DNA of 64,000 bases, taken from positions 91,542 to 155,541 of the forward strand of contig JAEWHK010000001.1 in NCBI GenBank assembly GCA_023387815.1, written 5' to 3'. The DNA comes from Pseudomonadota bacterium. Its GTDB lineage: Bacteria; Pseudomonadota; Gammaproteobacteria; Burkholderiales; Burkholderiaceae_B. Positions 35,410-45,034 of this stretch are shown here, in pieces. Each line of letters begins with the position of its first letter. Position 1 is the stretch's first letter. The notes under the pieces were generated by a model. That model was not told where the DNA came from, did not search any database, and saw only the letters and a program-made list of their open reading frames with translations. A program made the translations under genes and the position numbers.

Positions 35410-36828
35410 TCATGTTCGATGTAAGGGCCTGTAGCTCAGCATTTCCTCGATCCCAAACCGCCCATTCTCCCGACCGAATCCAGACCACCCCCAACCACCA
35501 AAGGGTGTCGCCAGATTTTGAGCTGCGCCGTTGATCACCACCTGCCCCGTTTTCATGCGACGGGCAATCGCCAATGCATGCTCGTCGTTACCTGACCAAA
35601 CTGCCCCTGATAGACCATATCGTGTCGAGTTCGCAATCTCAATTGCCTGGTCTTCTGTGTCGTAAGGCATAATCGCCAGTACCGGACCAAAAACTTCCTC
35701 CTGGGCAATCTCCATATCCTGCGATACGTTGGTGAACAGCGTTGGCTGCACATAGAAACCTTGATCAAGTGGTGCATGTCCGACTATTCCTCCAGCGATC
35801 AGGATCGCACCCTGGTCTTGTGCTCGCTCAATCATACCTAGCACGCGCGCATGCTGCGTCGATGTTGCAACAGGCCCTAATCGAGTCGTCTCTTCAATTG
35901 GGTTACCTAAAGGCCATTGAGAAGCACAAATCCGCCAATATTCTATTATTTCCGCCACTCGATGTCGCGGAGCTATCAATCTAGACTGGCTCACGCAAGC
36001 CTGCCCGGAATTGGCTAGAGACAAGCGCGTGACGGAAGCGACGGATTTCTCTATATCAGCGTCCTCGAGCAGGATGGCAGCCGATTTTCCGCCAAGCTCC
36101 AACGTAACAGGTTTGACGCCGTCCGCTGCACTGGCCATAATACGTCGTCCCACTTGTGTAGAACCGGTAAAACTAATGCGATTAACAAGCGGGTGCCTCA
36201 CCAGTTGCTCCCCTATCTCTGGACCACCCCAGACGAGATTGACCACACCTGGCGGAATACCCGCCGCATCCACTGCCTCCATGAAAATCTGTGCCGCTCC
36301 CGGTGCCACTTCGCTTGGTTTTAAAACCACCGAGCAGCCGGCAGCGATGGCCGCAGCTACTTTTGCAACAATCTGATGTAATGGAAAATTCCACGGCGTT
36401 ATCGCGACAACCACACCGCAGGGAATTTTTTCGACTATACCATTGCCAATTTTTTCTTCCCATTCGATTCGTTCCAGCCCCTGCGCCGCAAACTCTAATC
36501 CCTTCAAAGCCATGGGCAACTGCATGTTCTTTCCAAGCCATACTGGACATCCCATTTCTTGAGCAAGTAATAAAACGGCTCGGTCAGTCGCAGCACTGAG
36601 TTGACTTCCTAGTTCTTTCAACACGCGCTTGCGTTCGGCAACACTTGATTTTGACCAGACTTCGAAGCCTTTACGTGCACTTTGAACAACCTGTTCAACA
36701 TCAGATTCGGAACAGGTCGCAACCTCCCCTATTGTCTGACCAGTCGATGGGTTAACCAGATCCAAATGCATCGCGCCGGTAGCGGATTTAAATTCGCCAT
36801 CAGTATAGAATTTGTTGTAAAAACGCAT
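35410..36828 (-). CDS. NAD(P)-dependent aldehyde dehydrogenase
   Basis: 472-residue ALDH. The general base Glu is in VTLELGGKSAA, the nucleophile Cys in NSGQACVSQSRLIAP, with TPWNFPLHQ and FTGSTQVG as the cofactor region and EEVFGPVLAIMPY late. The ATG at 36828 overlaps the upstream stop (TAATG), with GGGAGAGG before it; the open frame runs 26 codons further into that gene. As the third gene after an aminotransferase and a ThDP decarboxylase-like enzyme, it probably oxidises the resulting aldehyde, such as an arylacetaldehyde, to the acid. Confidence 0.92.
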   Translation of the reverse strand: MRFYNKFYTDGEFKSATGAMHLDLVNPSTGQTIGEVATCSESDVEQVVQSARKGFEVWSKSSVAERKRVLKELGSQLSAATDRAVLLLAQEMGCPVWLGKNMQLPMALKGLEFAAQGLERIEWEEKIGNGIVEKIPCGVVVAITPWNFPLHQIVAKVAAAIAAGCSVVLKPSEVAPGAAQIFMEAVDAAGIPPGVVNLVWGGPEIGEQLVRHPLVNRISFTGSTQVGRRIMASAADGVKPVTLELGGKSAAILLEDADIEKSVASVTRLSLANSGQACVSQSRLIAPRHRVAEIIEYWRICASQWPLGNPIEETTRLGPVATSTQHARVLGMIERAQDQGAILIAGGIVGHAPLDQGFYVQPTLFTNVSQDMEIAQEEVFGPVLAIMPYDTEDQAIEIANSTRYGLSGAVWSGNDEHALAIARRMKTGQVVINGAAQNLATPFGGWGWSGFGRENGRFGIEEMLSYRPLHRT

Positions 36829-38510
36829 TAGGCCTCTCCCAGAGGGTTCATCGGTGCGGCGGGACCCGTCATACCTTTCATTGGCTGTAACCGCAATAGA
36901 TGCCAAGGGCTGGGCACTACGCCGATTTTAACTTCGATCATGACTGGTCCATCATGTGAATTAGCCTGCCTTACTGCGCCACCCAATGCTTCGGGTGTAT
37001 CGACACATTCGAATGCAACACCAAACGCCTTGGCAAGCAGACCGAAATCTGGATTGGCCAAATCGACAGCAACCTCCGCACCGAACTCTCGTTTTTGAAT
37101 AGCTCGCACATTTCCATAATGACCGTCATTGAAGACGATCAATGTAATTGGCAATTTGTAGCGCTGCGCTGTAGCAAGCTCCTGTAAGTTCCAGCCAAAA
37201 CCGCCATCTCCCGTAATGGATACAACACGACGTCCCTTGCCCCCCACAGCAGCACCTAAAGCGACTGGAAAACCGTAGCCCAAGGTTCCTTGATATCCAG
37301 GACCGATATAACTGCGAGATTCGTAGACAGGAAATGCGATACGGGCCAGATATCCAACTTGCGTCAACTCATTGACAAAAATGCCGTCTTCGGGAATGGC
37401 TTGTCTTAAGGCTCTTATATATGACGCTTGTGGTTCGATCTGATCAATCTGCGCTTGAGCCCAGGCTTTCACATCCTGGGCCTTCTCTACCGAGATGACT
37501 GTACGATCTGTGACACGTTCACACAACATCGGTAACACCACTGCAGCATCGGCGGCAATGGCAATCTCTGGCGCACGGGGAGGACCAAGGTCATCAGTAT
37601 CGATATTAATATGGATGAAGCGAATACGTCCTGCGGGCCAGGATAATGTTGGCGTCAGAGCATCAACAAACCGGCTTCCCACAACTAATACCACATCAGC
37701 ATGCGCAAAGACAGCGCGGCCGGCCAGCGCATTCATAGCCAACGAGTGTCTGTCGCTCATTGCCCCTCGCCCGTTATCACTCATGACGACTGGTGCGTGG
37801 ATTTTTTCGGCCAAAGCCTCCAATTGTTCAGTAGCATTGCTTGAGATGATGCCTCCTCCAACGTAAATCACTGGAAAACGCGCCTGATTGATCAGCTTCG
37901 CTGCCTTATCCAACTCAGATTTAATGTCATTTTCCTCTGCATCGATTGGCACGATTGTCGTCCCGGATGGCTCTGCTATTCTTTCGCTCAAAAAATCGTG
38001 TGGAATTTCAAGTCCCACAGGGCGCGGGCGCCCTGCCTGTAATTGACGAAATGCTTCATTGGCAGACGGTACAATATTTTGCGCTGAAGAAACTAAGTGG
38101 CTCCATTTCGTCAATCCACGCACAAAGCCCGTTTGATCCTTAATTTCATGTAGAAGACCGCAGCCCTTTCCGATCCCGGAGGAATGTATTTGTCCCGTAA
38201 TAAACAGCACTTTTGAATTAGACGCATAAGCGGTCGCCAACCCTGCACCAGCATTCAATGCGCCAGGGCCTGGAACCACCATTGCTGCACCCACTTTTCC
38301 AGTAGCCCGGTAGTACCCATCGGCCATGTAGGTTGTGGTTTGCTCGTGCCGAGGAATAAAAAGACGAACGGCGTCACCACGCTGTCTGAGCGCGTCGACC
38401 GCCCAGTCCAGCTGAATGCCTGGAATCAGAAACAGGTCTTTAACATGATTGTTGATCAAAGTTGATACCAGCGCCTGCCCGCCGGTGATAGTTTGGGTAT
38501 TGTTCATCAT
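36828..38510 (-). CDS. Thiamine diphosphate-dependent enzyme (2-keto acid decarboxylase-like)
   Basis: 560 residues with the three ThDP-enzyme domains. The N-terminal PYR domain carries the activating Glu in PRHEQTTTYMADGYYRATGK, and the C-terminal PP domain carries the Mg-ThDP motif GDGGFGWNLQELATAQRYKL through FNDGHYGN. It resembles acetolactate synthase, benzoylformate decarboxylase and phenylpyruvate decarboxylase groups; similarity alone does not separate them. Placed between an aminotransferase and an aldehyde dehydrogenase, decarboxylation of a 2-keto acid to an aldehyde is the best guess. It begins with ATGATG; the second ATG (38507) is equally possible. It lies 16 bases after the aminotransferase stop. 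Confidence 0.88.
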   Translation of the reverse strand: MMNNTQTITGGQALVSTLINNHVKDLFLIPGIQLDWAVDALRQRGDAVRLFIPRHEQTTTYMADGYYRATGKVGAAMVVPGPGALNAGAGLATAYASNSKVLFITGQIHSSGIGKGCGLLHEIKDQTGFVRGLTKWSHLVSSAQNIVPSANEAFRQLQAGRPRPVGLEIPHDFLSERIAEPSGTTIVPIDAEENDIKSELDKAAKLINQARFPVIYVGGGIISSNATEQLEALAEKIHAPVVMSDNGRGAMSDRHSLAMNALAGRAVFAHADVVLVVGSRFVDALTPTLSWPAGRIRFIHINIDTDDLGPPRAPEIAIAADAAVVLPMLCERVTDRTVISVEKAQDVKAWAQAQIDQIEPQASYIRALRQAIPEDGIFVNELTQVGYLARIAFPVYESRSYIGPGYQGTLGYGFPVALGAAVGGKGRRVVSITGDGGFGWNLQELATAQRYKLPITLIVFNDGHYGNVRAIQKREFGAEVAVDLANPDFGLLAKAFGVAFECVDTPEALGGAVRQANSHDGPVMIEVKIGVVPSPWHLLRLQPMKGMTGPAAPMNPLGEA

Positions 38511-38526
38511 TGTTGTTGGTGAATAA

Positions 38527-39657
38527 TTAAGGGGAAACGTTCTCTATGGAATTGAGTGCGAATGTATCGATTACATTTAGTAGTCTTCGCATATCTTGCG
38601 GCATACCAATGCTGATTCGTACCCAAGCCGGCAGACCGTAAGAATTGACGGGACGAACGATCAGACCATGCTCTTCCATGGCACGTGTCCAGGCCACTCC
38701 ATCGCCTACTTTTACTAATACAAAATTGGTCTGAGAATCCAGGAATCTATATCCTCTGGCCAGCAAGCCTTCAGTTAGCAATCGTTTTCCCTCCAGATTG
38801 ATCTCTAGCGTCTTTTCGAGAAATTTCTCATCTTGCAAAGATGCGATCGCAGCGATCTGAGCCGACTCGGAAACCGTAAACGGGGGACGGACCCGTTTCA
38901 ACATATCGGCCAGGTCGTATTGGGCAATTCCATATCCTATGCGCAGACCCGCTAACCCATATGCCTTGGAGAATGTTCTGGTAATGATCAGATTCGGAAA
39001 TGTTCGTACCCAGGCTATAGAGTCAGGACGAAAGGGAGCCGGTAAGAATTCGAAATAAGCCTCGTCAAGCAGCACCACGATATGTTTGGGTATCCGACTC
39101 ATGAATTGCATCAATTCAGCAGGATTCAAGCAAGTACCCGTTGGGTTACCGGGATTAGCTATATAAATGAGTGACGGGTCCTGATCCAACGTGCTGTATA
39201 GAGCATCAAGATCCACAACGTACTCAGGAGAAGGCACCACAATATGTTGCGCGCCTACTTTTTGCGCGGCGTTGATATATGCCTGAAATGAAAATTGTGA
39301 ATATGCAGTCTTGCGACCCTCTGCAAGTACAGTTGCGACTGCATTGGCAATCACACTCTCGGATCCTGCTCCGATCACAATCCACTCTTCAGGCACATTG
39401 TGAAATGACGCCAAAGCACTGACCAGTTCAGTGCAGTTATTATCCGGGTACCGGGACAAATCAATATTTTTTGCAGCGAGTGCTTGCAGCGCCGCGGGGT
39501 TCGGACCTAGCGGGTTCTCATTGGAAGCGAGTTTCGCAATTTTTCCAGGATCCATCTTCATGCGACGAACCAGATCCGCGATCGGTACGCCCGGAATATA
39601 AGGTTTAAGAGGCGCAATATGCGCAGGATAAGTGATGGTTTCGGTAGGATTTTTCAT
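38527..39657 (-). CDS. HisC-type aminotransferase (aromatic amino acid or histidinol-phosphate)
   Basis: 376-residue class I/II PLP aminotransferase of the HisC group: KLASNENPLGPNP near the N terminus, NPGNPTG, and the PLP lysine in TRTFSKAYGLAGLRIGYG. HisC homologues often also use aromatic 2-keto acids. This copy heads a catabolic operon with a ThDP enzyme and an ALDH and is away from other his genes, so a role in transamination of an aromatic amino acid is more likely than histidine synthesis. No good ribosome-binding site precedes its ATG. Divergent from a LysR regulator 96 bases away. Confidence 0.88.
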   Translation of the reverse strand: MKNPTETITYPAHIAPLKPYIPGVPIADLVRRMKMDPGKIAKLASNENPLGPNPAALQALAAKNIDLSRYPDNNCTELVSALASFHNVPEEWIVIGAGSESVIANAVATVLAEGRKTAYSQFSFQAYINAAQKVGAQHIVVPSPEYVVDLDALYSTLDQDPSLIYIANPGNPTGTCLNPAELMQFMSRIPKHIVVLLDEAYFEFLPAPFRPDSIAWVRTFPNLIITRTFSKAYGLAGLRIGYGIAQYDLADMLKRVRPPFTVSESAQIAAIASLQDEKFLEKTLEINLEGKRLLTEGLLARGYRFLDSQTNFVLVKVGDGVAWTRAMEEHGLIVRPVNSYGLPAWVRISIGMPQDMRRLLNVIDTFALNSIENVSP

Positions 39658-39753
39658 ATGCGTATGATGCTTGTTTCATCTAATTTTGAATAGCATCTAT
39701 ACTTGTTCGTGATAACTTATAGAAATCACTCATTCACCTGACATCGATATACT

Positions 39754-40668
39754 ATGACATTACAACAATTAAATGATCTTCTCGCTGTGGTATCCAATGG
39801 CGGCTATCGCGCCGCCGCTCGTGCACTCAATGTTTCACAAGCCGGCCTTACCAAAAGCCTGTCCAGGCTGGAAGAAGACTACTGCGTTTCACTATTGCAG
39901 CGAACCGCCAAGGGAATTGTCTTAACTCCAGAAGGTGAAATTTTTGTTGATCATGCACGAGCGATTTTGATGGAGGCAAATCGCGCAGAGGAATGGCTGC
40001 ATAGTTTGAAAAACCCAGTGCCGGTTCAGGTGAAGCTGGGGGTTTCCATCGACCCATCACTGCGCCTGGCTCCTGTGGTATTGAAAGATTTCAGGGCTGC
40101 ATTTCCGCAGGCGACAATCCATCTGACCAGACGTGCTGCGTCCGAACTTGTCACTGCAATCCGAGATAATCGCCTTGACATTGCAGTTACACGACTTCCA
40201 GACCATCTGGATTCGCACGACTTGCGTGTCGATGTCCTTTATAAGTCTTCAGCAGTCATCGTCGCCAGAAAAAACCACCCGCTAGAGCACGCCACTTCCA
40301 TACACGAGCTTGCACACTGTGAATGGGTCGTTGTAGGTGATCCTGCCAGATCAGCCCAACTCGATGAAAGCGTGCAAGAGCTCTTTCTGGGGCAACGCTT
40401 GGGAAGACCGAAAATTGCCGCGGTCTCCGATTCTTTATTCGGCGCTATTTCCATGCTCTTGGAGTCCGATTGCGTTGCTAGGTTACCTATTGCACTGCTG
40501 AACCATCCTTTGGCGACTCACTCATTAATTGCAATCAATGTGAAAGAACAACTGCAATTTCATTATGAAATAGGCATTATTTACAAAGCAGGAAGAAGGC
40601 TCAGCAAGGAAGCAGTACAGCTGATTTCCATGCTCAAGTCTTTTTCACGCCTGCTACTACCGTCCTGA
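39754..40668 (+). CDS. LysR family transcriptional regulator
   Basis: 304 residues with the LysR winged helix at the N terminus (LQQLNDLLAVVSNGGYRAAARALNVSQAGLTKSLSRLEEDYCVSLLQRTAKGIVLTPEG) and an effector domain. It is divergent from the hisC-like operon, the usual layout for a LysR protein and its target. The gap (39658-39753) contains ATAACTTAT, a small palindrome that could be part of its site. It is also close to the next Bug gene. Confidence 0.92.
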   Translation: MTLQQLNDLLAVVSNGGYRAAARALNVSQAGLTKSLSRLEEDYCVSLLQRTAKGIVLTPEGEIFVDHARAILMEANRAEEWLHSLKNPVPVQVKLGVSIDPSLRLAPVVLKDFRAAFPQATIHLTRRAASELVTAIRDNRLDIAVTRLPDHLDSHDLRVDVLYKSSAVIVARKNHPLEHATSIHELAHCEWVVVGDPARSAQLDESVQELFLGQRLGRPKIAAVSDSLFGAISMLLESDCVARLPIALLNHPLATHSLIAINVKEQLQFHYEIGIIYKAGRRLSKEAVQLISMLKSFSRLLLPS

Positions 40669-40938
40669 CAAGAGATAGAAAATACACAAAGCGCTCTACG
40701 GCGACCGTCAGGCCTCAATATTTACTTGCGCTTTCGATAGAAGCGACTCACTTTACTTGTGCTTGTATCGATTCCTGTGTGATATGGCTGCAAAATTTTC
40801 AGAACTGCGAATTTACTTATTGCTCAAGTGATTCCACATAGTGTTCACGATAGCGGAATCCGGATTGACCAGGAGATCAAAACACTAAAGACTAGTCTCC
40901 ATTATTTCAAAAAAATCGAGATACAGGAGACAAGGAAA

Positions 40939-41922
40939 ATGAACAAGATAGGCATATCTTTTTGGATGCCCTGGGCCATTACCATAGCAACTTTGAACAT
41001 CACACCCGCACTTGCTGCAGAACCGAATTTGCCGGAGACCATTAAACTGGTCGTCGGATATCCGCCTGGCGGTAGCGTGGATATCGTCGCTCGGTTGCTT
41101 GCACAGCCTCTATCAAAAAATCTGGGTAAAAATGTCATCATCGAAAACCGCCCTGGTGCGGGAGGTCGAATTGCCGCAGGAACAACAAAACACGCAGCCA
41201 CCGACGGAAGTGTGGTGATGATTGCACCAAATGCGCTCACGACAATTCAAACGTTGGTTTATGAGGGAAAACTCACATATGACATTACCAAAGATTTCAT
41301 TCCGGTATCAAGGCTCGCATCTTATCCGTTTGCCCTGTCGGTTAATGCCAGCTCGAATATAAAAAATCTGGCAGATCTGAATCAATGGCTGAAAAACCAT
41401 CCTGAACAATCCAATTATGGGTCGTCTTCGGCTGGCGGTATGGCTCATTTTTCCGGATTGCTCTACAGCCAAGCAGCAAACGTGAACTGGACTCACGTAG
41501 CCTTCAATGGCGGATCACCTTTGATAAATGCCATTCTGGGTGATCATATCGTCGCAGGAGTCGACACATTAATTGATCACTATGAGCAATTCAAAGCCGG
41601 AAATCTTCGGATTCTTGGTCTTTTCAGTCAGCAACGCTACAAACTTGCTCCTGAAATTCGGACAATGGAAGAACAGGGTGTAAAGGGCTTGAATGTAGAA
41701 GGCTGGTATGGCGCCTACGTACCCGCATCAACTGATCCGGCGGTAGTGAGCAAGCTGGATAGAGCCTTTGAAGTAACCATGGCTGATGCCGATTTTGTAA
41801 AGAAACTAAATCATTTGGTTATTCGACCAGCCTATCTCTCAAGCCCGGATTTTAAAAAATTACAGGATGAGGAACTTAAATCCTGGGCTCCGACAATCCG
41901 GAATTCCGGGTTCAAACCCTAA
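40939..41922 (+). CDS. Bug/TctC family periplasmic substrate receptor
   Basis: 327 residues: signal peptide ending TPALAAEPNLPETIKLVVGYPPGGSVD, then VIIENRPGAGGRIAAGTTK. ACAGGAGACAAGGAA lies before the ATG at 40939; the open frame extends 37 codons upstream without support. It lies between the LysR gene and the hpa operon and has its own 270-bp upstream region. The ligand is probably an aromatic acid or amino-acid-derived acid, by context only. Confidence 0.92.
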   Translation: MNKIGISFWMPWAITIATLNITPALAAEPNLPETIKLVVGYPPGGSVDIVARLLAQPLSKNLGKNVIIENRPGAGGRIAAGTTKHAATDGSVVMIAPNALTTIQTLVYEGKLTYDITKDFIPVSRLASYPFALSVNASSNIKNLADLNQWLKNHPEQSNYGSSSAGGMAHFSGLLYSQAANVNWTHVAFNGGSPLINAILGDHIVAGVDTLIDHYEQFKAGNLRILGLFSQQRYKLAPEIRTMEEQGVKGLNVEGWYGAYVPASTDPAVVSKLDRAFEVTMADADFVKKLNHLVIRPAYLSSPDFKKLQDEELKSWAPTIRNSGFKP

Positions 41923-41975
41923 AATGCTGCGCATATTCTAATTGGTATAAACCCTAATACTGTTGTGCGATGGAT

Positions 41976-42010
41976 TTAATTAACATGTTAATAATTACCA
42001 TGTTAATTAA
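41976..42010. promoter_or_regulatory. MarR-type operator before the hpa operon
   Basis: TTAATTAACATG and CATGTTAATTAA form a perfect 12-bp inverted repeat with an 11-base gap. Within it are a perfect palindrome TTAACATGTTAA (41980-41991) and a near copy TTACCATGTTAA (41995-42006). It ends 8 bases before the hpaG1 ATG, as expected for a repressor site, most likely for the HpaR-like MarR protein encoded at the end of the operon. Confidence 0.65.
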
Positions 42011-42018
42011 ACTGGACT

Positions 42019-42696
42019 ATGCAATCAAATCATTCCTTATTAAGTGAACAGCTTCCTATCGGCACCGTGTACGGCGCGTTGCTCAACGACAGGGCAACGA
42101 TCGAACGACTCACGCCTCAATTTGAGAACCCACCATACAAAGCCGCCCCCAAGGCACCGGTACTCTACATCAAGTCGCGCAATACTTTTGCCGATGATGG
42201 GAGTGCTGTAGCCATTCCCGCCGATCCAGGTTTGGTTCGCGTCGATGCAACCATTGGTCTGGTGATCGGCCGCGACGCGAAGCGCGTATCGATCAGTGAG
42301 GCTATGAGCCATGTCGCAGGCTTCGTCATCGTCAGCGACCTTACCCTTCCACATGAAAATTATTATCGTCCTGCGATCACGTTACGCAACCGCGACGGCT
42401 TCTGTCCGATGAGCCGCATGATTGCAGCGACGGGTAAATTTTCTCCGGACAAGGCGAGCCTGTCCGTCGTTATTAATGAACAGTCGGTATACGAACGCAG
42501 TTTCGCCACACTGTTACGTCCTGCTGCGCATCTCATTGCCGATGTAACTGAATTCATGACGCTTGCTGCTGGCGATGTGTTACTGCTTGGTCCAGGCGAA
42601 GGATCGCCCAATGCCAATCCGGGAGACCGAATCACCATCATCGTGCCCGAGCTGGGCCAATTGGAGCACAGCGTGACAAAGGAGGTGCTGGCATGA
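42019..42696 (+). CDS. hpaG1: Homoprotocatechuate pathway decarboxylase/isomerase, subunit HpaG1
   Basis: 225 residues, FAH fold. It corresponds to the N-terminal half of the E. coli bifunctional HpaG, which decarboxylates 5-oxopent-3-ene-1,2,5-tricarboxylate. Visible are GTVYGALLND, PVLYIKSRNTF, VRVDATIGLVIGRDAKRV and GDVLLLGPGEGSPN. It overlaps the next gene by four bases (ATGA), so the two halves are made as a pair. It is the first gene of the hpa operon, just behind the MarR-type operator. The ribosome-binding site is weak. Confidence 0.9.
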   Translation: MQSNHSLLSEQLPIGTVYGALLNDRATIERLTPQFENPPYKAAPKAPVLYIKSRNTFADDGSAVAIPADPGLVRVDATIGLVIGRDAKRVSISEAMSHVAGFVIVSDLTLPHENYYRPAITLRNRDGFCPMSRMIAATGKFSPDKASLSVVINEQSVYERSFATLLRPAAHLIADVTEFMTLAAGDVLLLGPGEGSPNANPGDRITIIVPELGQLEHSVTKEVLA

Positions 42697-43448
42697 AACA
42701 CGGACGCATTCTTTTTGAAGGAAAGACAGTCAAGGTTACCGAAGGAGATAACGGTTCGGTACGTCTGCCTGACGGGCAGCAGCTTAAAGAGACGGAGGTT
42801 CAGTGGCTGCCCCCAGTCACTTTCGGAACGATCATCGCACTCGGTCTGAATTACGCGGATCACGTGAAGGAATTATCCAAGGAACTGACCGTCACCACTA
42901 AAGATGCACCTTTGGTCTTTCTCAAAGGCCCCAACTCTCTGATTGGCCATCGAGGACAGACGCCCCGCCCAACTGACGCGGCCTTCATGCACTATGAATG
43001 CGAACTGGCGGTCATTATCGGACGCGAGGCAAAACGAGTAAAGGCCACCGAAGCCATGGACTATGTCCTCGGCTATACAGTCAGCAATGACTATGCGGTA
43101 CGCGACTATCTGGAAAACTTCTACCGTCCCAATCTGCGGGTAAAGAACCGCGACGCCTGCACCGCGATCGGGCCCTGGCTGATTGACGCCGCAGATGTGC
43201 CTGATCCTCACTCGCTGGGGTTACGCACCCGCGTTAACGGTGAAGTCACACAAAGTGGCAACACCAACGACATGATCCACCGTGTTCCAGAGCTGATTGA
43301 GTACTTGAGCGGGTTCATGACGCTACAACCCGGCGACGTCATCCTGACTGGTACGCCAGACGGCGTAGTCAATGTAAATGTCGGTGATGTCGTTGAGACA
43401 GAGATCGATGGCATCGGCACGCTGACCAATACCCTGATAGCAGCCTAA
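42693..43448 (+). CDS. hpaG2: Homoprotocatechuate pathway isomerase/decarboxylase, subunit HpaG2
   Basis: 251 residues, FAH fold, corresponding to the C-terminal half of HpaG (2-hydroxyhepta-2,4-diene-1,7-dioate isomerase). Shows TIIALGLNYADHVKE, PLVFLKGPNSLIGHRG, the metal-binding HYECELAVIIGREAKRV and LQPGDVILTGTPDGV. AAGGAGGTG precedes the ATG. Together with HpaG1 it carries out two steps after ring cleavage and oxidation of homoprotocatechuate. Confidence 0.92.
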   Translation: MKHGRILFEGKTVKVTEGDNGSVRLPDGQQLKETEVQWLPPVTFGTIIALGLNYADHVKELSKELTVTTKDAPLVFLKGPNSLIGHRGQTPRPTDAAFMHYECELAVIIGREAKRVKATEAMDYVLGYTVSNDYAVRDYLENFYRPNLRVKNRDACTAIGPWLIDAADVPDPHSLGLRTRVNGEVTQSGNTNDMIHRVPELIEYLSGFMTLQPGDVILTGTPDGVVNVNVGDVVETEIDGIGTLTNTLIAA

Positions 43449-43495
43449 TCTCCCCGTTAATAAAAATATCAATTGAACTTATCAGTGAGCATACT

Positions 43496-44953
43496 ATGAA
43501 AATCGATCACCTGATCAACGGTAAATCAAGTACCGGAACCGACTACTTTGAAACCATTAACCCAGCCACTCAGGATGTGCTTGCAGAGGTCGCGTCCGGC
43601 AACCAAACGCAGGTGAATGCAGCAGTCCAGGCAGCCAAGGACGCTTTCCCGGCATGGGCAGGAATGCCTGCGACGGAACGCGCAAAACTCATGCGCAAAC
43701 TGGGAGATCTAATCACCAAGCATGTACCGGACATAGCCAGGACCGAAACCAACGACACCGGCCAAACCATCAATCAAACAGGCAAACAACTGGTGCCTCG
43801 CTCCGCGGACAATTTCTATTATTTTGCTGAAATGTGCACGCGGGTAGATGGACACACTTATCCGACACCGACGCATCTGAATTACACCTTGTTCCATCCG
43901 GTAGGTGTATGCGCACTGATTTCGCCCTGGAATGTGCCCTTCATGACTTCCACCTGGAAAATCGCACCATGTCTGGCCTTTGGCAATACAGCGGTACTGA
44001 AGATGAGCGAGCTGTCGCCACTGACTGCGTCTCGTCTTGGCGAATTGGCGCTCGAAGCAGGCATCCCCGCTGGAGTGCTCAATATCGTGCATGGCTTTGG
44101 CAAAGAGGCGGGCGAACCACTGTGCAGTCATCCTGATGTACGTGCCGTGTCGTTCACAGGTTCCACCGCCACAGGCAATCGCATCGTACAGGCCTCGGGT
44201 TTGAAGAAATTCAGTATGGAACTGGGCGGTAAAAGTCCTTTTGTGATCTTCGATGACGCTGATTTGGATCGCGCGCTTGACGCCGCTGTCTTCATGATTT
44301 TCTCCAATAACGGCGAACGCTGTACGGCGGGTAGTCGGATTCTCGTCCAACAAAATATCTACGCCGATTTTGTAGAAAAATTTGTCGCCCGCGCTAAACG
44401 TATCAGCGTAGGCGATCCGCTGGATGAAAACACGATTGTCGGCCCCATGATCTCCCCTGGTCATCTGAATAAAGTACGCAGCTACATTGAATTGGGCCAG
44501 AAAGAAGGCGCCAGCCTGCTTTGCGGTGGACTAGACGCCCCGGTGGTGTCCGATCGTGTGAAGAAAGGCAATTTTGTGATGCCCACTGTTTTCGCCGACG
44601 TGGACAATCGTATGAAAATTGCCCAGGACGAAATTTTCGGTCCGGTTGCCTCGCTGATTCCCTTCAAGGATGAAGCAGACGCCATACGTATCGCCAATGA
44701 CATCGCCTATGGTCTATCAAGTTATGTATGGACCGAGAACATTGGCAAAGCACATCGTGTGGCCGCCGCAGTCGAAGCCGGCATGTGTTTCGTCAATAGT
44801 CAGAACGTTCGGGATTTGCGGCAACCCTTTGGAGGTTCCAAGGCCTCTGGCGTAGGACGCGAAGGCGGCACCTGGAGCTACGAAGTCTTTCTCGAACCCA
44901 AGAATATCGCTGTTTCAATGGGTTCGCATCATATTCCTCACTGGGGTAAATAG
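43496..44953 (+). CDS. hpaE: 5-carboxymethyl-2-hydroxymuconate semialdehyde dehydrogenase
   Basis: 485-residue ALDH. The catalytic Cys is in NNGERCTAGSRILVQ, the Glu in MELGGKSPFVIFDDA, with ALISPWNVPFM and FTGSTATGNRI for the cofactor. Its place between hpaG2 and hpaD identifies it as HpaE, which oxidises the ring-cleavage product 5-carboxymethyl-2-hydroxymuconate semialdehyde to the acid with NAD. Length and motifs match the family. Confidence 0.92.
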   Translation: MKIDHLINGKSSTGTDYFETINPATQDVLAEVASGNQTQVNAAVQAAKDAFPAWAGMPATERAKLMRKLGDLITKHVPDIARTETNDTGQTINQTGKQLVPRSADNFYYFAEMCTRVDGHTYPTPTHLNYTLFHPVGVCALISPWNVPFMTSTWKIAPCLAFGNTAVLKMSELSPLTASRLGELALEAGIPAGVLNIVHGFGKEAGEPLCSHPDVRAVSFTGSTATGNRIVQASGLKKFSMELGGKSPFVIFDDADLDRALDAAVFMIFSNNGERCTAGSRILVQQNIYADFVEKFVARAKRISVGDPLDENTIVGPMISPGHLNKVRSYIELGQKEGASLLCGGLDAPVVSDRVKKGNFVMPTVFADVDNRMKIAQDEIFGPVASLIPFKDEADAIRIANDIAYGLSSYVWTENIGKAHRVAAAVEAGMCFVNSQNVRDLRQPFGGSKASGVGREGGTWSYEVFLEPKNIAVSMGSHHIPHWGK

Positions 44954-45034
44954 CCAAAAAAATAACAACTCGCTGCCTGTGCCTGCTTCGTATCGGAGAT
45001 ACGGCAGCGTCAAAACCTAAAATCGGAGACTCTC

